In this document: piece by piece, positions 1 to 6,712 of the stretch | How positions within the stretch are numbered: the stretch's first letter is position 1 | Layout: every line of letters starts with the position of its first letter | Origin: Gammaproteobacteria bacterium UBA2168 | GTDB lineage: Bacteria; Pseudomonadota; Gammaproteobacteria; Pseudomonadales; Azotimanducaceae | Length of the DNA stretch: 20,965 nucleotides | Reading direction: 5' to 3' | NCBI GenBank assembly: GCA_002327525.1 | Contig: DCWG01000063.1 | Location: forward strand, 2,800 to 23,764 | Translations under genes and position numbers: made by a program | The notes under the pieces: generated by a model | Database searches by the model: none | Seen by the model: the letters and a program-made list of their open reading frames with translations, nothing else | Told to the model about the DNA's origin: nothing

Positions 1-1
1 C

Positions 2-130
2 CCGCCGCTCCCCCGAGCCATGCTCGGCGTGCTCGACCACGATGACGATGTGGACGTAAGCGCCGTGGTTGCGGAACTCGGGCTCAAACTCATGCCGCTG
101 GACGAAGCGCTTAGGCGGTGTATCGGCTAG
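2..130 (+). CDS. C-terminal end of an unidentified protein (5' end outside window)
   Basis: An open frame runs from the window edge to a TAG at 128-130 and encodes the last 42 residues of a protein. The tail contains an acidic patch (DHDDDVDV) and ends with ELGLKLMPLDEALRRCIG. An LG..x..PLDEALR ending is reminiscent of the C-terminus of some NAD(P)-binding epimerase-like or NDUFA9-like proteins, but the fragment is too short to assign and I do not claim a function. Its stop codon sits in the palindrome GGCTAGCC, which also supplies the stop of the opposing micro-ORF, so the two reading frames converge and overlap by 4 bases. Confidence 0.45.
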   Translation, partial: PPLPRAMLGVLDHDDDVDVSAVVAELGLKLMPLDEALRRCIG

Positions 131-216
131 CCGCGCCGCTGTAGCAGCCAGCTGCGCATCGTCGACGAAACCAGTTCCGCCGCGTCCTGTTGTGCGAAAT
201 GTCCGGCGCGCGGCAT
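127..216 (-). pseudogene. 29-residue micro-ORF resembling the tail of an alpha/beta hydrolase
   Basis: The frame starts at ATG 214-216 and ends at TAG 127-129. Its first half (MPRAGHFAQQDAAELV) looks like the end of epoxide-hydrolase or haloalkane-dehalogenase type alpha/beta hydrolases, where the catalytic histidine sits in a GHF motif followed by an acidic helix. Only this tail is present: the same frame has a TAA just upstream, which is the stop of the esterase gene. An AGGAGAG sequence lies a few bases before the ATG, so it could be translated in an operon with the esterase. A residual hydrolase fragment left by deletion is the simplest reading; a genuine small protein is possible. Confidence 0.35.
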
Positions 217-234
217 GTTCTCTCCTGGTTCGGT

Positions 235-1329
235 TTATCTGAGCCGTCTATACAAAAACGGCAAACTGACGTCCATCCGATAGTCGATGCCGGAGTGTGT
301 GTCGTCAAATTCTTCGTAGTGGTGATTGATGTGGTGGTGGCTCAGCTGCTTTGACAACTGGCGTGTTCCATAGTGGATGTGAAACTGGTCGCGCCACCCA
401 CAATCGATGTAGATGCCCTTGAGGCTGGAGAGTGCTTTTGTGTGCTGGCTGACCATGTGTATGGGATCGTGAAGCAGCCAACGAGCCCAGCGGCGCTCGA
501 TGAGCTCTCCGCTCTCTAGATCAAATGGCAGGCGGAAACCGTTCGGTGCCTTTGGGTCGGGATCGTAGCTGGCGGCCATGGCGAGGTTCATCAGCGCCAT
601 CAACTCCGACGACTTGAGCTTCTCTGTCTTCCATATGTGTTCGAGAAAGCGCCGTACGCGCCCGTCGTCGATACCGGGCTTGAGCTTCGAGTTCTTCACC
701 GCGGCGTTTTGACGTCCTGCTTGCCGAGGTGAACGGCGGTGTTTGGCCAACTCGTTCAGCGTATTGGGCCAGTCGCTGCGGTAGACGAAGTCAAAGTATG
801 CATCACCCGAGTGGTTGGCAATCGCGCCCCACACGTCGGCATGACGCATACCGTGTACGAAAGCGCCGTAGCCGCCTGATGACTTCCCAAAACAGCCCCG
901 GTGATCGCGTGAGGCGAGTGTGCGGAATTCGTTGTCCACCTTGGGTACCAGTTCGCGGGTCAGGTAGTCGGCGTAGCGCCCGATAGCGCTGGAGTTGATG
1001 TACTGATTGCCTCCCAGCGCGGTGAAGCAGTCTGGAAACACAACGATACAGGCGCCCATACGGCCTTCACCCATGAGGCGGTCGAGCCGCTCGGGCACGT
1101 TCTCTGCGAAGCTGTTCCAGTTAGTGTGCGATGGCCCCGAACCCGAGTATCCCACCAGGTCGAACAGCACGGGAAAGCGCTTACGTTTGCGTGTGTGATA
1201 TTCGGCGGGCAGCCATACCGTGAGCTGACGCTCGAACGGATCACCTAGCGGATTGTCAGCCAGCACTTTAGAAGTGTGCCGTAGCGTTATTAGTTGCCCG
1301 CTCGCCCAGTGAGGTCGTTTTAGCGCCAT
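235..1329 (-). CDS. Putative esterase of the esterase-D type (alpha/beta hydrolase)
   Basis: The 364-residue product looks like a PF00756-type esterase, a serine hydrolase family acting on esters or thioesters. The core runs from a strand around residues 53-60 (FPVLFDLVGY) to a nucleophile elbow GKSSGG, with S150 as probable nucleophile. The probable catalytic histidine lies near the C-terminus in DDTHSGIDYR. The frame extends 20 residues further upstream, but I prefer the ATG at 1327-1329 because that extension is low-complexity and purine-rich GGAGAG/GGGG stretches precede this start. No signal peptide is visible, so it is probably cytoplasmic. It lies downstream of htpX on the same strand with a 92-base gap. 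Substrate is unknown. Confidence 0.75.
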   Translation of the reverse strand: MALKRPHWASGQLITLRHTSKVLADNPLGDPFERQLTVWLPAEYHTRKRKRFPVLFDLVGYSGSGPSHTNWNSFAENVPERLDRLMGEGRMGACIVVFPDCFTALGGNQYINSSAIGRYADYLTRELVPKVDNEFRTLASRDHRGCFGKSSGGYGAFVHGMRHADVWGAIANHSGDAYFDFVYRSDWPNTLNELAKHRRSPRQAGRQNAAVKNSKLKPGIDDGRVRRFLEHIWKTEKLKSSELMALMNLAMAASYDPDPKAPNGFRLPFDLESGELIERRWARWLLHDPIHMVSQHTKALSSLKGIYIDCGWRDQFHIHYGTRQLSKQLSHHHINHHYEEFDDTHSGIDYRMDVSLPFLYRRLR

Positions 1330-1421
1330 CTCATCCCCAGCTCTCCTCTCCCCGGAACCTCCGCGACGCGCGCCGTAAGATGGTATCACGCCCTCCCGCG
1401 TATCGACGCGGGATGAGCGGA

Positions 1422-2306
1422 TCAGGCGGCAGTGCGCAGCGCGGCTATTCTATCGTCCAGGGGTGGGTGGGAACTGAACATGGCGCGCAGCCCCGAGCGC
1501 ATACCCGGAGATATACCGAACGCGACCAGCGTATCCGGCATCGTGTTCGGTAATTGCTGGGCACGTTTCAGACGCTCCAGCGCGGCGATCATCTTCTGGC
1601 GGCCGGCAAGTACTGCACCGGCGGCGTCGGCACGAAATTCCCGGCGCCGCGAAAACCACATGACGATTGCACTGGCGAGGATGCCGAGTACGATCTCAGC
1701 CGCGATGGTGGCCACCCAATAGCCGATGCCGATGCCCTGCTCGTTTCGGAAAATCACTTTGTCGACGAAGAATCCGATGACCCTGGCCAGGAACAGCACG
1801 AAGGTATTCACCACGCCCTGAATGAGAGCAAGTGTGATCATGTCGCCGTTGGCGACGTGGCCTATCTCGTGCCCGACAACGGCCTCCACCTCCTCGGCAC
1901 TCATTTGCTGTAACAATCCGGTGCTGACGGCCACTAGTGCATTATTGCGTGAGGCGCCGGTGGCGAATGCGTTCGGCATCTGTGCATCGAACACCGCCAC
2001 TTCGGGCATGCCGATACCGGCGTCCGCCGCCATACGCTCCACCGTGCTGACCAGCTAGCGTTCACCCTGAGTCGTGGGATTGTCTATCACCTGTGCACGG
2101 GTGGACCATTTCGCCATCTTCTTCGACAACGCAAGTGAGATCAGCGAACCGCCGAAGCCGAACAGTGCGCACCACACCAGCAGTGCCTGCATGTCCAGAT
2201 CGTAGCCACTTTGCATGAAGTAACTCTCGAAACCGAGCAGACGGAAAGTGATGCTGACGAGCAGCAGCACCGCGATGTTTGTTGCCAGAAACAGCAGAAC
2301 ACGCAT
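1422..2306 (-). pseudogene. htpX: htpX, membrane zinc metalloprotease, interrupted by an in-frame TAG
   Basis: HtpX is an inner-membrane zinc protease of the M48 family that removes damaged membrane proteins. The reading frame matches it end to end and would give 294 residues, close to the 293 of E. coli HtpX. It has N-terminal membrane segments, a zinc-binding HEIGH (about residues 146-150), two more hydrophobic segments, and the third-ligand motif RRREFRAD (E about 223). Codon 84 is TAG (2055-2057, complement of CTA) with the same frame continuing as LVSTVERM. E. coli HtpX has ERERWLVNTV here, so the amber replaces a conserved Trp (TGG to TAG). The 83-residue N-terminal piece has a Shine-Dalgarno (GGGAGAA) before ATG 2304-2306. 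The rest could start only at an internal GTG (2042). It is probably a recent pseudogene unless the stop is suppressed or is a sequence error. Confidence 0.9.
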
Positions 2307-2446
2307 CTAGATGTTTCTCCCGGACAATGGATCTACAACTATGGGGGCGTACCGGCAGGTTTCAAGCAGTGTCCGACATGGCACCCACATCACATGTTGC
2401 CCGATGAGAATAGGCTTGGTTCCTGTGGTTGAGACACGGAGCGCTA

Positions 2447-2793
2447 ATGCCCGCACAGTCCTTAGACACGCTATACAACCCAGATGAGGGTTCTGATGCG
2501 GATCGGCTGAAGCGCGAGGCGGTGCCTGGCGCACGCGTATGAAAAAAACGCTGGAGGCACTGAACGAGCGCAACGAGAAGGTCCGAAACTCGAAGTGGGT
2601 CTGCGTTCGGAGAGCGAAGTCAACGCGCGCCTGATGGATTCAGTCGATCTGGCCGAGCGACCGTTGGGGTCAGCGGGGGAATGATCTGGCGCGGTCGCAC
2701 GACGAACTGAAGGCGCTGCGTGGCGAAAACGTAACAATGCGTCAGCGCCTTGGTGTTGTGGGGGAAAGCATGTTCGTAACCGATCTCTTGTAA
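2447..2793 (+). pseudogene. Frameshifted remnant of a helical, probably coiled-coil protein
   Basis: No single frame is open, but four consecutive fragments read like one charged, helix-rich protein. They are 2447-2542 (ATG, MPAQSLDTLYNPDEG..., TGA), 2539-2634 (MKKTLEALNERNEKV...), 2589-2684 (LEVGLRSESEVNARL...) and roughly 2683-2793 (DLARSHDELKALRGEN..., ending TAA). The plausible protein sequence switches frame between them, so at least three frameshifts are needed. Glu/Lys/Arg/Leu periodicity in all pieces suggests a coiled coil. I do not recognise the family. The frames on the opposite strand here look like non-coding shadows (Arg/Pro/Ser rich). Confidence 0.4.
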
Positions 2794-3218
2794 ATCCCGG
2801 GCATCGGCCAACAGCTGGCGACACGATTATCTGAGGCTGGGATCGAACCCGTGGCCCAACTTGCCGAACTCGAGCCCCTTACGATTCAATCGGCGCGCCA
2901 TCCTCTGCACCCACTTCGGGGACGTGCACACCGCGACGATTGGGTTGGTCAGGCAATCTGTCTTGTACGGTCTGATAGTTCACGCAACTACCAGTAATTT
3001 GCGTGTTTTTTTGGTAGTTGGCTGGCTATCCTGTGGCCACCTTTTCAGGGTGACAACCTTTTCGGACAAAAGGGTAGATGAGTTCTGACCGAGGCGGAGG
3101 CGCGCGGGGAAGCGTCACGGGACGAACTCGAAGTGGTTGAGCTGCTGTGGCTTGGCCTGGTTCGCGATCGAATCGGCCGGCGCTTGCGGCGGCCAGACCG
3201 TCCGCCCGCGATCAGCAA
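2794..3218. other. Stretch without an intact gene
   Basis: I see no convincing complete gene here. A stop-free stretch at 3082-3234 (+) translates to a plausible helical piece (SRDELEVVELLWLGLVRDRI) but follows a TGA and has no ATG or GTG start before it. It may be the end of another decayed gene, overlapping the start of the small protein downstream. The notable structure is the pair of overlapping inverted repeats at 2982-3020, listed separately. A weaker hairpin, CCTTTT-N5-AAAAGG, lies near 3057-3073. Confidence 0.4.
2982..3020 (+). terminator. Terminator-like hairpin with an overlapping competing hairpin
   Basis: ACGCAA (2982-2987) pairs with TTGCGT (2999-3004), and this stem is followed by G and seven T residues, a rho-independent terminator layout on the + strand. 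CAACTACCA (2985-2993) pairs perfectly with TGGTAGTTG (3012-3020), spanning the T-tract. The two stems share bases 2985-2987 and cannot form together. The surrounding sequence is noticeably more AT-rich than its neighbours. It may terminate the decayed gene upstream, or act as an attenuator; no intact gene starts immediately downstream. Confidence 0.45.
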
Positions 3219-3413
3219 ATGGATCAAATGTTGAACGAAGAAAACGGTCGCCGCTCAGGCGCGGACCGACGAGCCGACACGGACCGTCGCAGAAATCGAA
3301 ATGGATTGTTCGAGATACGGGCGCGGCGTGCGGGAATCGTTTCGGATAGACGGCAACAGGAACGACGGATGGAAGACATCTCACCGTGGTACCTGTTCTG
3401 GCGTCGAGCCTGA
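3219..3413 (+). CDS. Small Arg/Asp-rich protein with RRSGxDRR-type repeats
   Basis: The 64-residue frame (ATG 3219-3221, TGA 3411-3413) is dominated by Arg/Asp repeats: GRRSGADRR, then TDRRRNRNG, then VSDRRQQERR. It ends in an aromatic tail, SPWYLFWRRA. Repeated RRxGxDRR segments occur in small conserved proteins of unknown role in many gammaproteobacteria, which supports this being a real gene or a remnant of one. A second ATG at 3228 is equally possible and no clear Shine-Dalgarno precedes either. The frame stays open upstream to a GTG at 3147, but that part looks random. The last codons and the stop are triplicated by the tandem repeat that follows. Function unknown. Confidence 0.45.
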   Translation: MDQMLNEENGRRSGADRRADTDRRRNRNGLFEIRARRAGIVSDRRQQERRMEDISPWYLFWRRA

Positions 3414-3463
3414 ACACGTTCTGGCGTCGAGCCTGAACACGTTCTGGCGCCGAGCCTGAGACC
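3395..3463 (+). repeat. Three tandem copies of a 23-bp unit
   Basis: The units are 3395-3417, 3418-3440 and 3441-3463. The first two are identical; the third differs at a few positions (GCGCCG for GCGTCG, and GAGACC for GAACAC at the end). Each contains TTCTGGCG(T/C)CGAGCCTGA, which in unit 1 encodes the last residues FWRRA and the stop of the small Arg-rich protein. The gene's 3' end has thus been copied twice downstream of itself. Unit length is not a multiple of three. A 7-bp hairpin follows directly. Confidence 0.9.
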
Positions 3464-3467
3464 GGGG

Positions 3468-3484
3468 GCTGGCCAGAGGCCAGC
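3468..3484. other. Compact 7-bp hairpin downstream of the tandem repeat
   Basis: GCTGGCC and GGCCAGC pair perfectly around a 3-base loop (AGA). A run of six T residues occurs only 14 bases later (3499-3504), so it is not a textbook terminator, although it lies between the small protein and alr. Confidence 0.4.
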
Positions 3485-3617
3485 AACGAAGTGACGCGTT
3501 TTTTGGGAAGTGACCGTGGGATGTGGCTCGGCCGTAGGTCAGCCGCACGTTCATGCTTGCGTTCAACGCGTGCTGATTGTGCTGAAATAGACGCTTAGAA
3601 TCCTCAACAGGAACCTC

Positions 3618-4736
3618 GTGACTGCCAGACTGCGCGTCGATCTCAAGGCGCTGGAGCACAATTATCGCAAGCTCTGCGATGCTGCCGGGTCGCTGCCGGA
3701 GACAGCAGTGCGGGTTCCTCGTACCGGTGCTGTAGTCAAGGCCAATGCTTACGGGATGGGTCTCGAGCCCGTCGCCAGGGTGCTCTGGCGAGCGGGCTGC
3801 AGGGAGTTCTTCGTAGCGAGTGCGGCAGAAGGCCGGTGGCTGCGCCGTTGTCAGCCGGATGCAGTCATCTATGTGTTCGAGGGTGTGCTGCCGGAAACGA
3901 TTGCCACGCTAGTCGAAGCGCGCCTGATCCCGGTGGTGAATCATGCAGTGCAGTTGTCACTCTGGAAGAGCCACAGAGCCCTGCCTATCGCGATACACGT
4001 GGACACCGGGATGCATCGGCTCGGGTTCAGGCCGGACCATCTGGACGCGGCCATGTTTGGTGAATTTCGGGTGGCACTTTTAATGACACACTTTGCCTGC
4101 GCGGACCAGACCGATCATCCTGCCAATCAACGCCAGGCACAGCGTTTCTTCTCCGTCTGTGAGTCGTTCCCAGGGGTACCGATCAGCCTCTGCAATTCGG
4201 CCGCGACCCTCGCCAACCTCGCCATTGACGATGTGCGGCGACCGGGCATAGCCCTCTACGGTGGCAATCCGTTCAGTGACGCGGACAATCCCATGAGCGT
4301 GGTCGCTAGGCTGGAGGGGCAGGTGGTGCAGGTACGCTCACTCGATGCGGGCGAGCTAGTTGGCTATGACTGGACTTACCGCGCCGAACGGCCCAGGCGG
4401 GTAGCGGTGGTCGGTCTCGGTTATGCCGACGGTCTGCCGAGGTCGCTGTCTAATTGCGGACAGGCCGGGGTTGCTGGCGTTGTTTGTCCCATCATTGGCC
4501 GTGTCACCATGGATCTCACCGTACTTGATGTCACCGAAGTACCGGTGCAGACAGGTGACTGGGTGGAGTTTTTTGGTGCGGGCGTGGGTGTCGATGAGGT
4601 GGGCAGGTTGGCTGGCAGCTTCGCTTACGAGTTGTTTTGTGGTGTGGGTTCCCGCGTTCAGCGTCTCTACAGTTCGAACGCGTCCGCATCGGAAACCTCT
4701 TCCGGTGGCTCCGGCGCTGCCGGCTCCCGGACCTGA
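3618..4736 (+). CDS. alr: Alanine racemase
   Basis: This 372-residue PLP enzyme of fold type III interconverts L- and D-alanine, giving D-alanine for peptidoglycan or allowing D-alanine catabolism. The PLP lysine lies in AVVKANAYGMG (K41). The second catalytic residue, a tyrosine, is in GELVGYDWTYRA (Y250). Other family signatures are HVDTGMHRLGF (about 127-136), RRPGIALYG (207-214) and GRVTMDL (294-300). The GTG start at 3618 has an AGG a few bases upstream and places the N-terminus where the family starts. It is slightly longer than E. coli Alr (359) because of a Ser/Ala/Gly-rich tail. The last 70 bases overlap the 3' end of the opposing TPR gene. With ald downstream, a catabolic role is plausible. 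Confidence 0.93.
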   Translation: MTARLRVDLKALEHNYRKLCDAAGSLPETAVRVPRTGAVVKANAYGMGLEPVARVLWRAGCREFFVASAAEGRWLRRCQPDAVIYVFEGVLPETIATLVEARLIPVVNHAVQLSLWKSHRALPIAIHVDTGMHRLGFRPDHLDAAMFGEFRVALLMTHFACADQTDHPANQRQAQRFFSVCESFPGVPISLCNSAATLANLAIDDVRRPGIALYGGNPFSDADNPMSVVARLEGQVVQVRSLDAGELVGYDWTYRAERPRRVAVVGLGYADGLPRSLSNCGQAGVAGVVCPIIGRVTMDLTVLDVTEVPVQTGDWVEFFGAGVGVDEVGRLAGSFAYELFCGVGSRVQRLYSSNASASETSSGGSGAAGSRT

Positions 4737-5194
4737 CCGCCGCTGACCGCGATGAGATCACGTGCCGCATCTTCCAGATTCCCCAGTGCCCGGTGGGCAA
4801 AAGAGCGGTTGAAGAGCAAGCGCGGATCGCGGCCAGAGCTCAGCTGTACCGCCGCGTCGTAGTCCCTCAGCGCCGATAACGCATCGGCGCTTTTCAAGTA
4901 CAGGTTGCCGCGGTTGGTAAGGGCGAGTGCACTTTCCGGTCGTAACCTCAGTGCCGAATCGAGATCCGCGAGTGCACTGTCCAGATCGCCTCGGCGTTCC
5001 AGAATGAGCGCACGGGAAATGAGTAGTGCAAACCGTACTCGCACGGGCGCGTCCGTGAGTTCGAGCAACTCGTCACAGGCCTGTGTAGAGACCGACTGCT
5101 GTGCCGCCTGGTAGCAGGGAGAAGGGTCGAGGAAAGCGGTGGCCGTCGCCGCAGCCACCGCCGACCACAATTTGATCGTGAGCAAGACGTCCAT
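4667..5194 (-). CDS. Exported or membrane-anchored tetratricopeptide-repeat protein
   Basis: The 175-residue product starts at ATG 5192-5194 with a short hydrophobic segment (about residues 4-21, ending ATATAFLDP) that may be a signal peptide or anchor. After a Cys-containing linker come about three TPR units: about 53-86 (ERRGDLDSALADLDSALRL), 87-120 (TNRGNLYLKSADALSALRDY) and 122-150 (FNRSFAHRALGNLEDAARDL). The acidic, Pro-rich C-terminus is encoded in the 70 bases shared with the 3' end of alr. TPRs usually mediate protein-protein contacts; the partner is unknown. An upstream extension of 22 codons is open, but this start fits the hydrophobic segment better. It is divergent from the SDR gene across 56 bases. 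Confidence 0.7.
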   Translation of the reverse strand: MDVLLTIKLWSAVAAATATAFLDPSPCYQAAQQSVSTQACDELLELTDAPVRVRFALLISRALILERRGDLDSALADLDSALRLRPESALALTNRGNLYLKSADALSALRDYDAAVQLSSGRDPRLLFNRSFAHRALGNLEDAARDLIAVSGGQVREPAAPEPPEEVSDADAFEL

Positions 5195-5250
5195 GTGCGC
5201 ATGGTAGCAGTGCCGGATAAACTGTGGGGGCGACAATGGAGGCAAGGGAC

Positions 5251-6063
5251 ATGACGGCAATCAATAAGAACGGAGTGCTGAAGGACCAGGTGGCGGTGAT
5301 TACGGGTGCCAGCCGCGGCATCGGCGAAGCGCTTGCACGTCGGTTCGCGATGGAGGCGGCGAACGTGGTGGTATCGGCACGAACGGCGGAAGCATCGGAG
5401 CACTACCTACCCGGCACCATAAACGAAACGGTGAATACCATCCGCGCGGCAGGTGGTGAGGCGATGGCTGTACGTGCCGACCTCGCGAATGCTGAAGACC
5501 GTGCCAATCTGATCAAAGCGGCGGAGGAGGCGTATGGCCGTGTGGACATCCTTGTCAACAACGCGGCGATCACCTATTTCATCCCGGTAGACCAGTTTCC
5601 GGAGAAGCGTTTTCGACTCATGATGGAAGTGCAGGTATGGGCACCGTTTGAACTCTCGCAGCTGGTGCTGCCCGGCATGCGCGAACGGGGTGGTGGTTGG
5701 ATTCTCAACATATCCTCTGGAGCCGCGATGCACCCGCCCAAAGACGCCCCTGGTCGCGGCGGTGCGGTGTATGGGATGTGCAAGGCGGCTCTGGAGCGCT
5801 TCACGACAGGGCTTGCGCAGGAAGTCTTCGACGACAACATCGGTGTCAACGTGATCTCACCGGGTCTCGTCGCGACCCCGGGCGTCATGCACCATAAACT
5901 GATCAACGAATCCAACAAAGACATAGTGATGCCAGTGGAGGTGATGGCGGAGGCTTGTTTACGCCTGAGCCACGGCGATCCCCGGGAGCTGACGGGCCGC
6001 ATAGACTACGCCGACAAGGTGTTGGAAGAGTTTGGGCTCGAAACAGTGGACCTGATCAGTTAG
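5251..6063 (+). CDS. Short-chain dehydrogenase/reductase (SDR)
   Basis: The 270-residue classical SDR is an NAD(P)-dependent oxidoreductase with unknown substrate. The cofactor motif TGASRGIG is at residues 18-25, followed by DILVNNAA. The active site has serine in NISSGA (S155/S156) and YGMCK with Y174 and K178. The Ser-to-Tyr distance is a few residues longer than in most SDRs owing to a Pro/Gly-rich insertion (HPPKDAPGRGG). The post-active-site motif is INVISPGLV-like (VNVISPGLVATPG). The frame is open from GTG 5224, but ATG 5251 is preceded by GGAGG at ideal spacing and is preferred. Confidence 0.85.
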   Translation: MTAINKNGVLKDQVAVITGASRGIGEALARRFAMEAANVVVSARTAEASEHYLPGTINETVNTIRAAGGEAMAVRADLANAEDRANLIKAAEEAYGRVDILVNNAAITYFIPVDQFPEKRFRLMMEVQVWAPFELSQLVLPGMRERGGGWILNISSGAAMHPPKDAPGRGGAVYGMCKAALERFTTGLAQEVFDDNIGVNVISPGLVATPGVMHHKLINESNKDIVMPVEVMAEACLRLSHGDPRELTGRIDYADKVLEEFGLETVDLIS

Positions 6064-6091
6064 GGAAGGATCGTAATCGGTGTGTGAAGTC

Positions 6092-6169
6092 ATGACGAGA
6101 ATCGCGGTCGGCCGGTTTGGTCTGTTTTTGACAGGATTGGCGCTGGCGGCATCGCCGGTGTGGTGGTGA
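6092..6169 (+). other. 25-codon ORF encoding only a signal-peptide-like sequence
   Basis: ATG 6092 to TGA 6167-6169 encodes a basic start (MTRIAVGRFG) followed by a hydrophobic stretch (LFLTGLALAAS) and PVWW, then stops. It looks like a signal peptide with nothing after it. It may be the stub of a deleted exported-protein gene, since the adjacent gene on the other strand is also degraded, or it may be chance. No strong ribosome binding site is visible. Confidence 0.2.
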
Positions 6170-6211
6170 GAGAACCGCAGAATCACTCTCGCTTACCGGC
6201 CGAAAATCGCA

Positions 6212-6681
6212 TCAGCGCGAACCGAGTGTGCGCCCGATCTCCAGCTGTATCGCGAAATCCGGTGTCGCAGCCAACCAGAGGTCCTCAACCAAACTGAATT
6301 TGGCGGTCCATGGCGAATCCTCGGCCGCAAATGCGAAACCGATTGCGGGCTGCACGGTGCTGGATTCGAATTCCGCGAGCGACGAATCATAAAAGGCGCT
6401 GGAGCCGGATATCTGGGTCAACCAGTGCCAACGCGTACTGAAAGCTCAGGCCAGTCCCACGCCTGCGAACACGATCTGGTCCTCCTGCAACTCGGGCAAC
6501 ACATCGCCATCGTCGAGAAAAGTGACACCGAGATGTGCTTGCAAAGGATGTGGGCGAAGGGGTTCTGTGGCGGCAGCCTCAGCATGTCCGAGCTTTGCGC
6601 AAACGCGGATGGGGTGCCGAACCATAGCGTCGTCGCCAGGATCAGGTTGAGACGCAAAATACTGCTCATCTGTTTCGACAT
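6212..6681 (-). pseudogene. DUF3187-like exported protein, degraded
   Basis: The N-terminus is intact: ATG 6679-6681, a signal peptide ending TPSAFAQ, then LPPQNPFAHI, similar to the N...NPF region after the signal of DUF3187 proteins. The frame then shifts near 6560 and resumes as HLGVTFLDDGDVLPELQ...VFAGVGLA, stops at an in-frame TGA (about 6443-6445), and continues in the same frame as AFSTRWHWLTQISGSSAFYDSSL... to EDLWLAATPDFAIQLEIG and a TGA at 6212-6214. These resemble the C-terminal third of DUF3187. The family is usually over 300 residues; only about 155 codons remain, implying a large internal deletion as well as one frameshift and one nonsense change (Trp expected). Family assignment is from memory of the pattern. 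Confidence 0.6.
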
Positions 6682-6712
6682 AGTTTCCTGCTTTTTTTGT
6701 GTTCGTGATCAT

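Noticed and set aside
2838..2851. GGGATCGAACCCG on the + strand, resembling the T-arm of a minus-strand tRNA
   Set aside because: The stem does not pair properly, and no acceptor stem, anticodon arm or CCA-like end can be fitted around it.
2861..3088. 75-codon open frame on the + strand
   Set aside because: It crosses the alternative hairpins and T-tract, has no ribosome binding site and no recognisable pattern.
3570..3601. CTGATT-N17-TAGAAT upstream of alr as a sigma-70 promoter
   Set aside because: The -35 hexamer is poor. The -10 may be real, but the pair is not strong enough to annotate.
2055..6445. Reassigned stop codons (TAG or TGA read as Trp) as an explanation for the htpX and DUF3187-like stops
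   Set aside because: Normal genes here end in TAG or TGA with convincing family C-termini (TGA for ald, mccA, ivd and glnK-neighbour genes; TAG for the SDR and mccB), so neither is a general sense codon. A lone suppressor remains possible.
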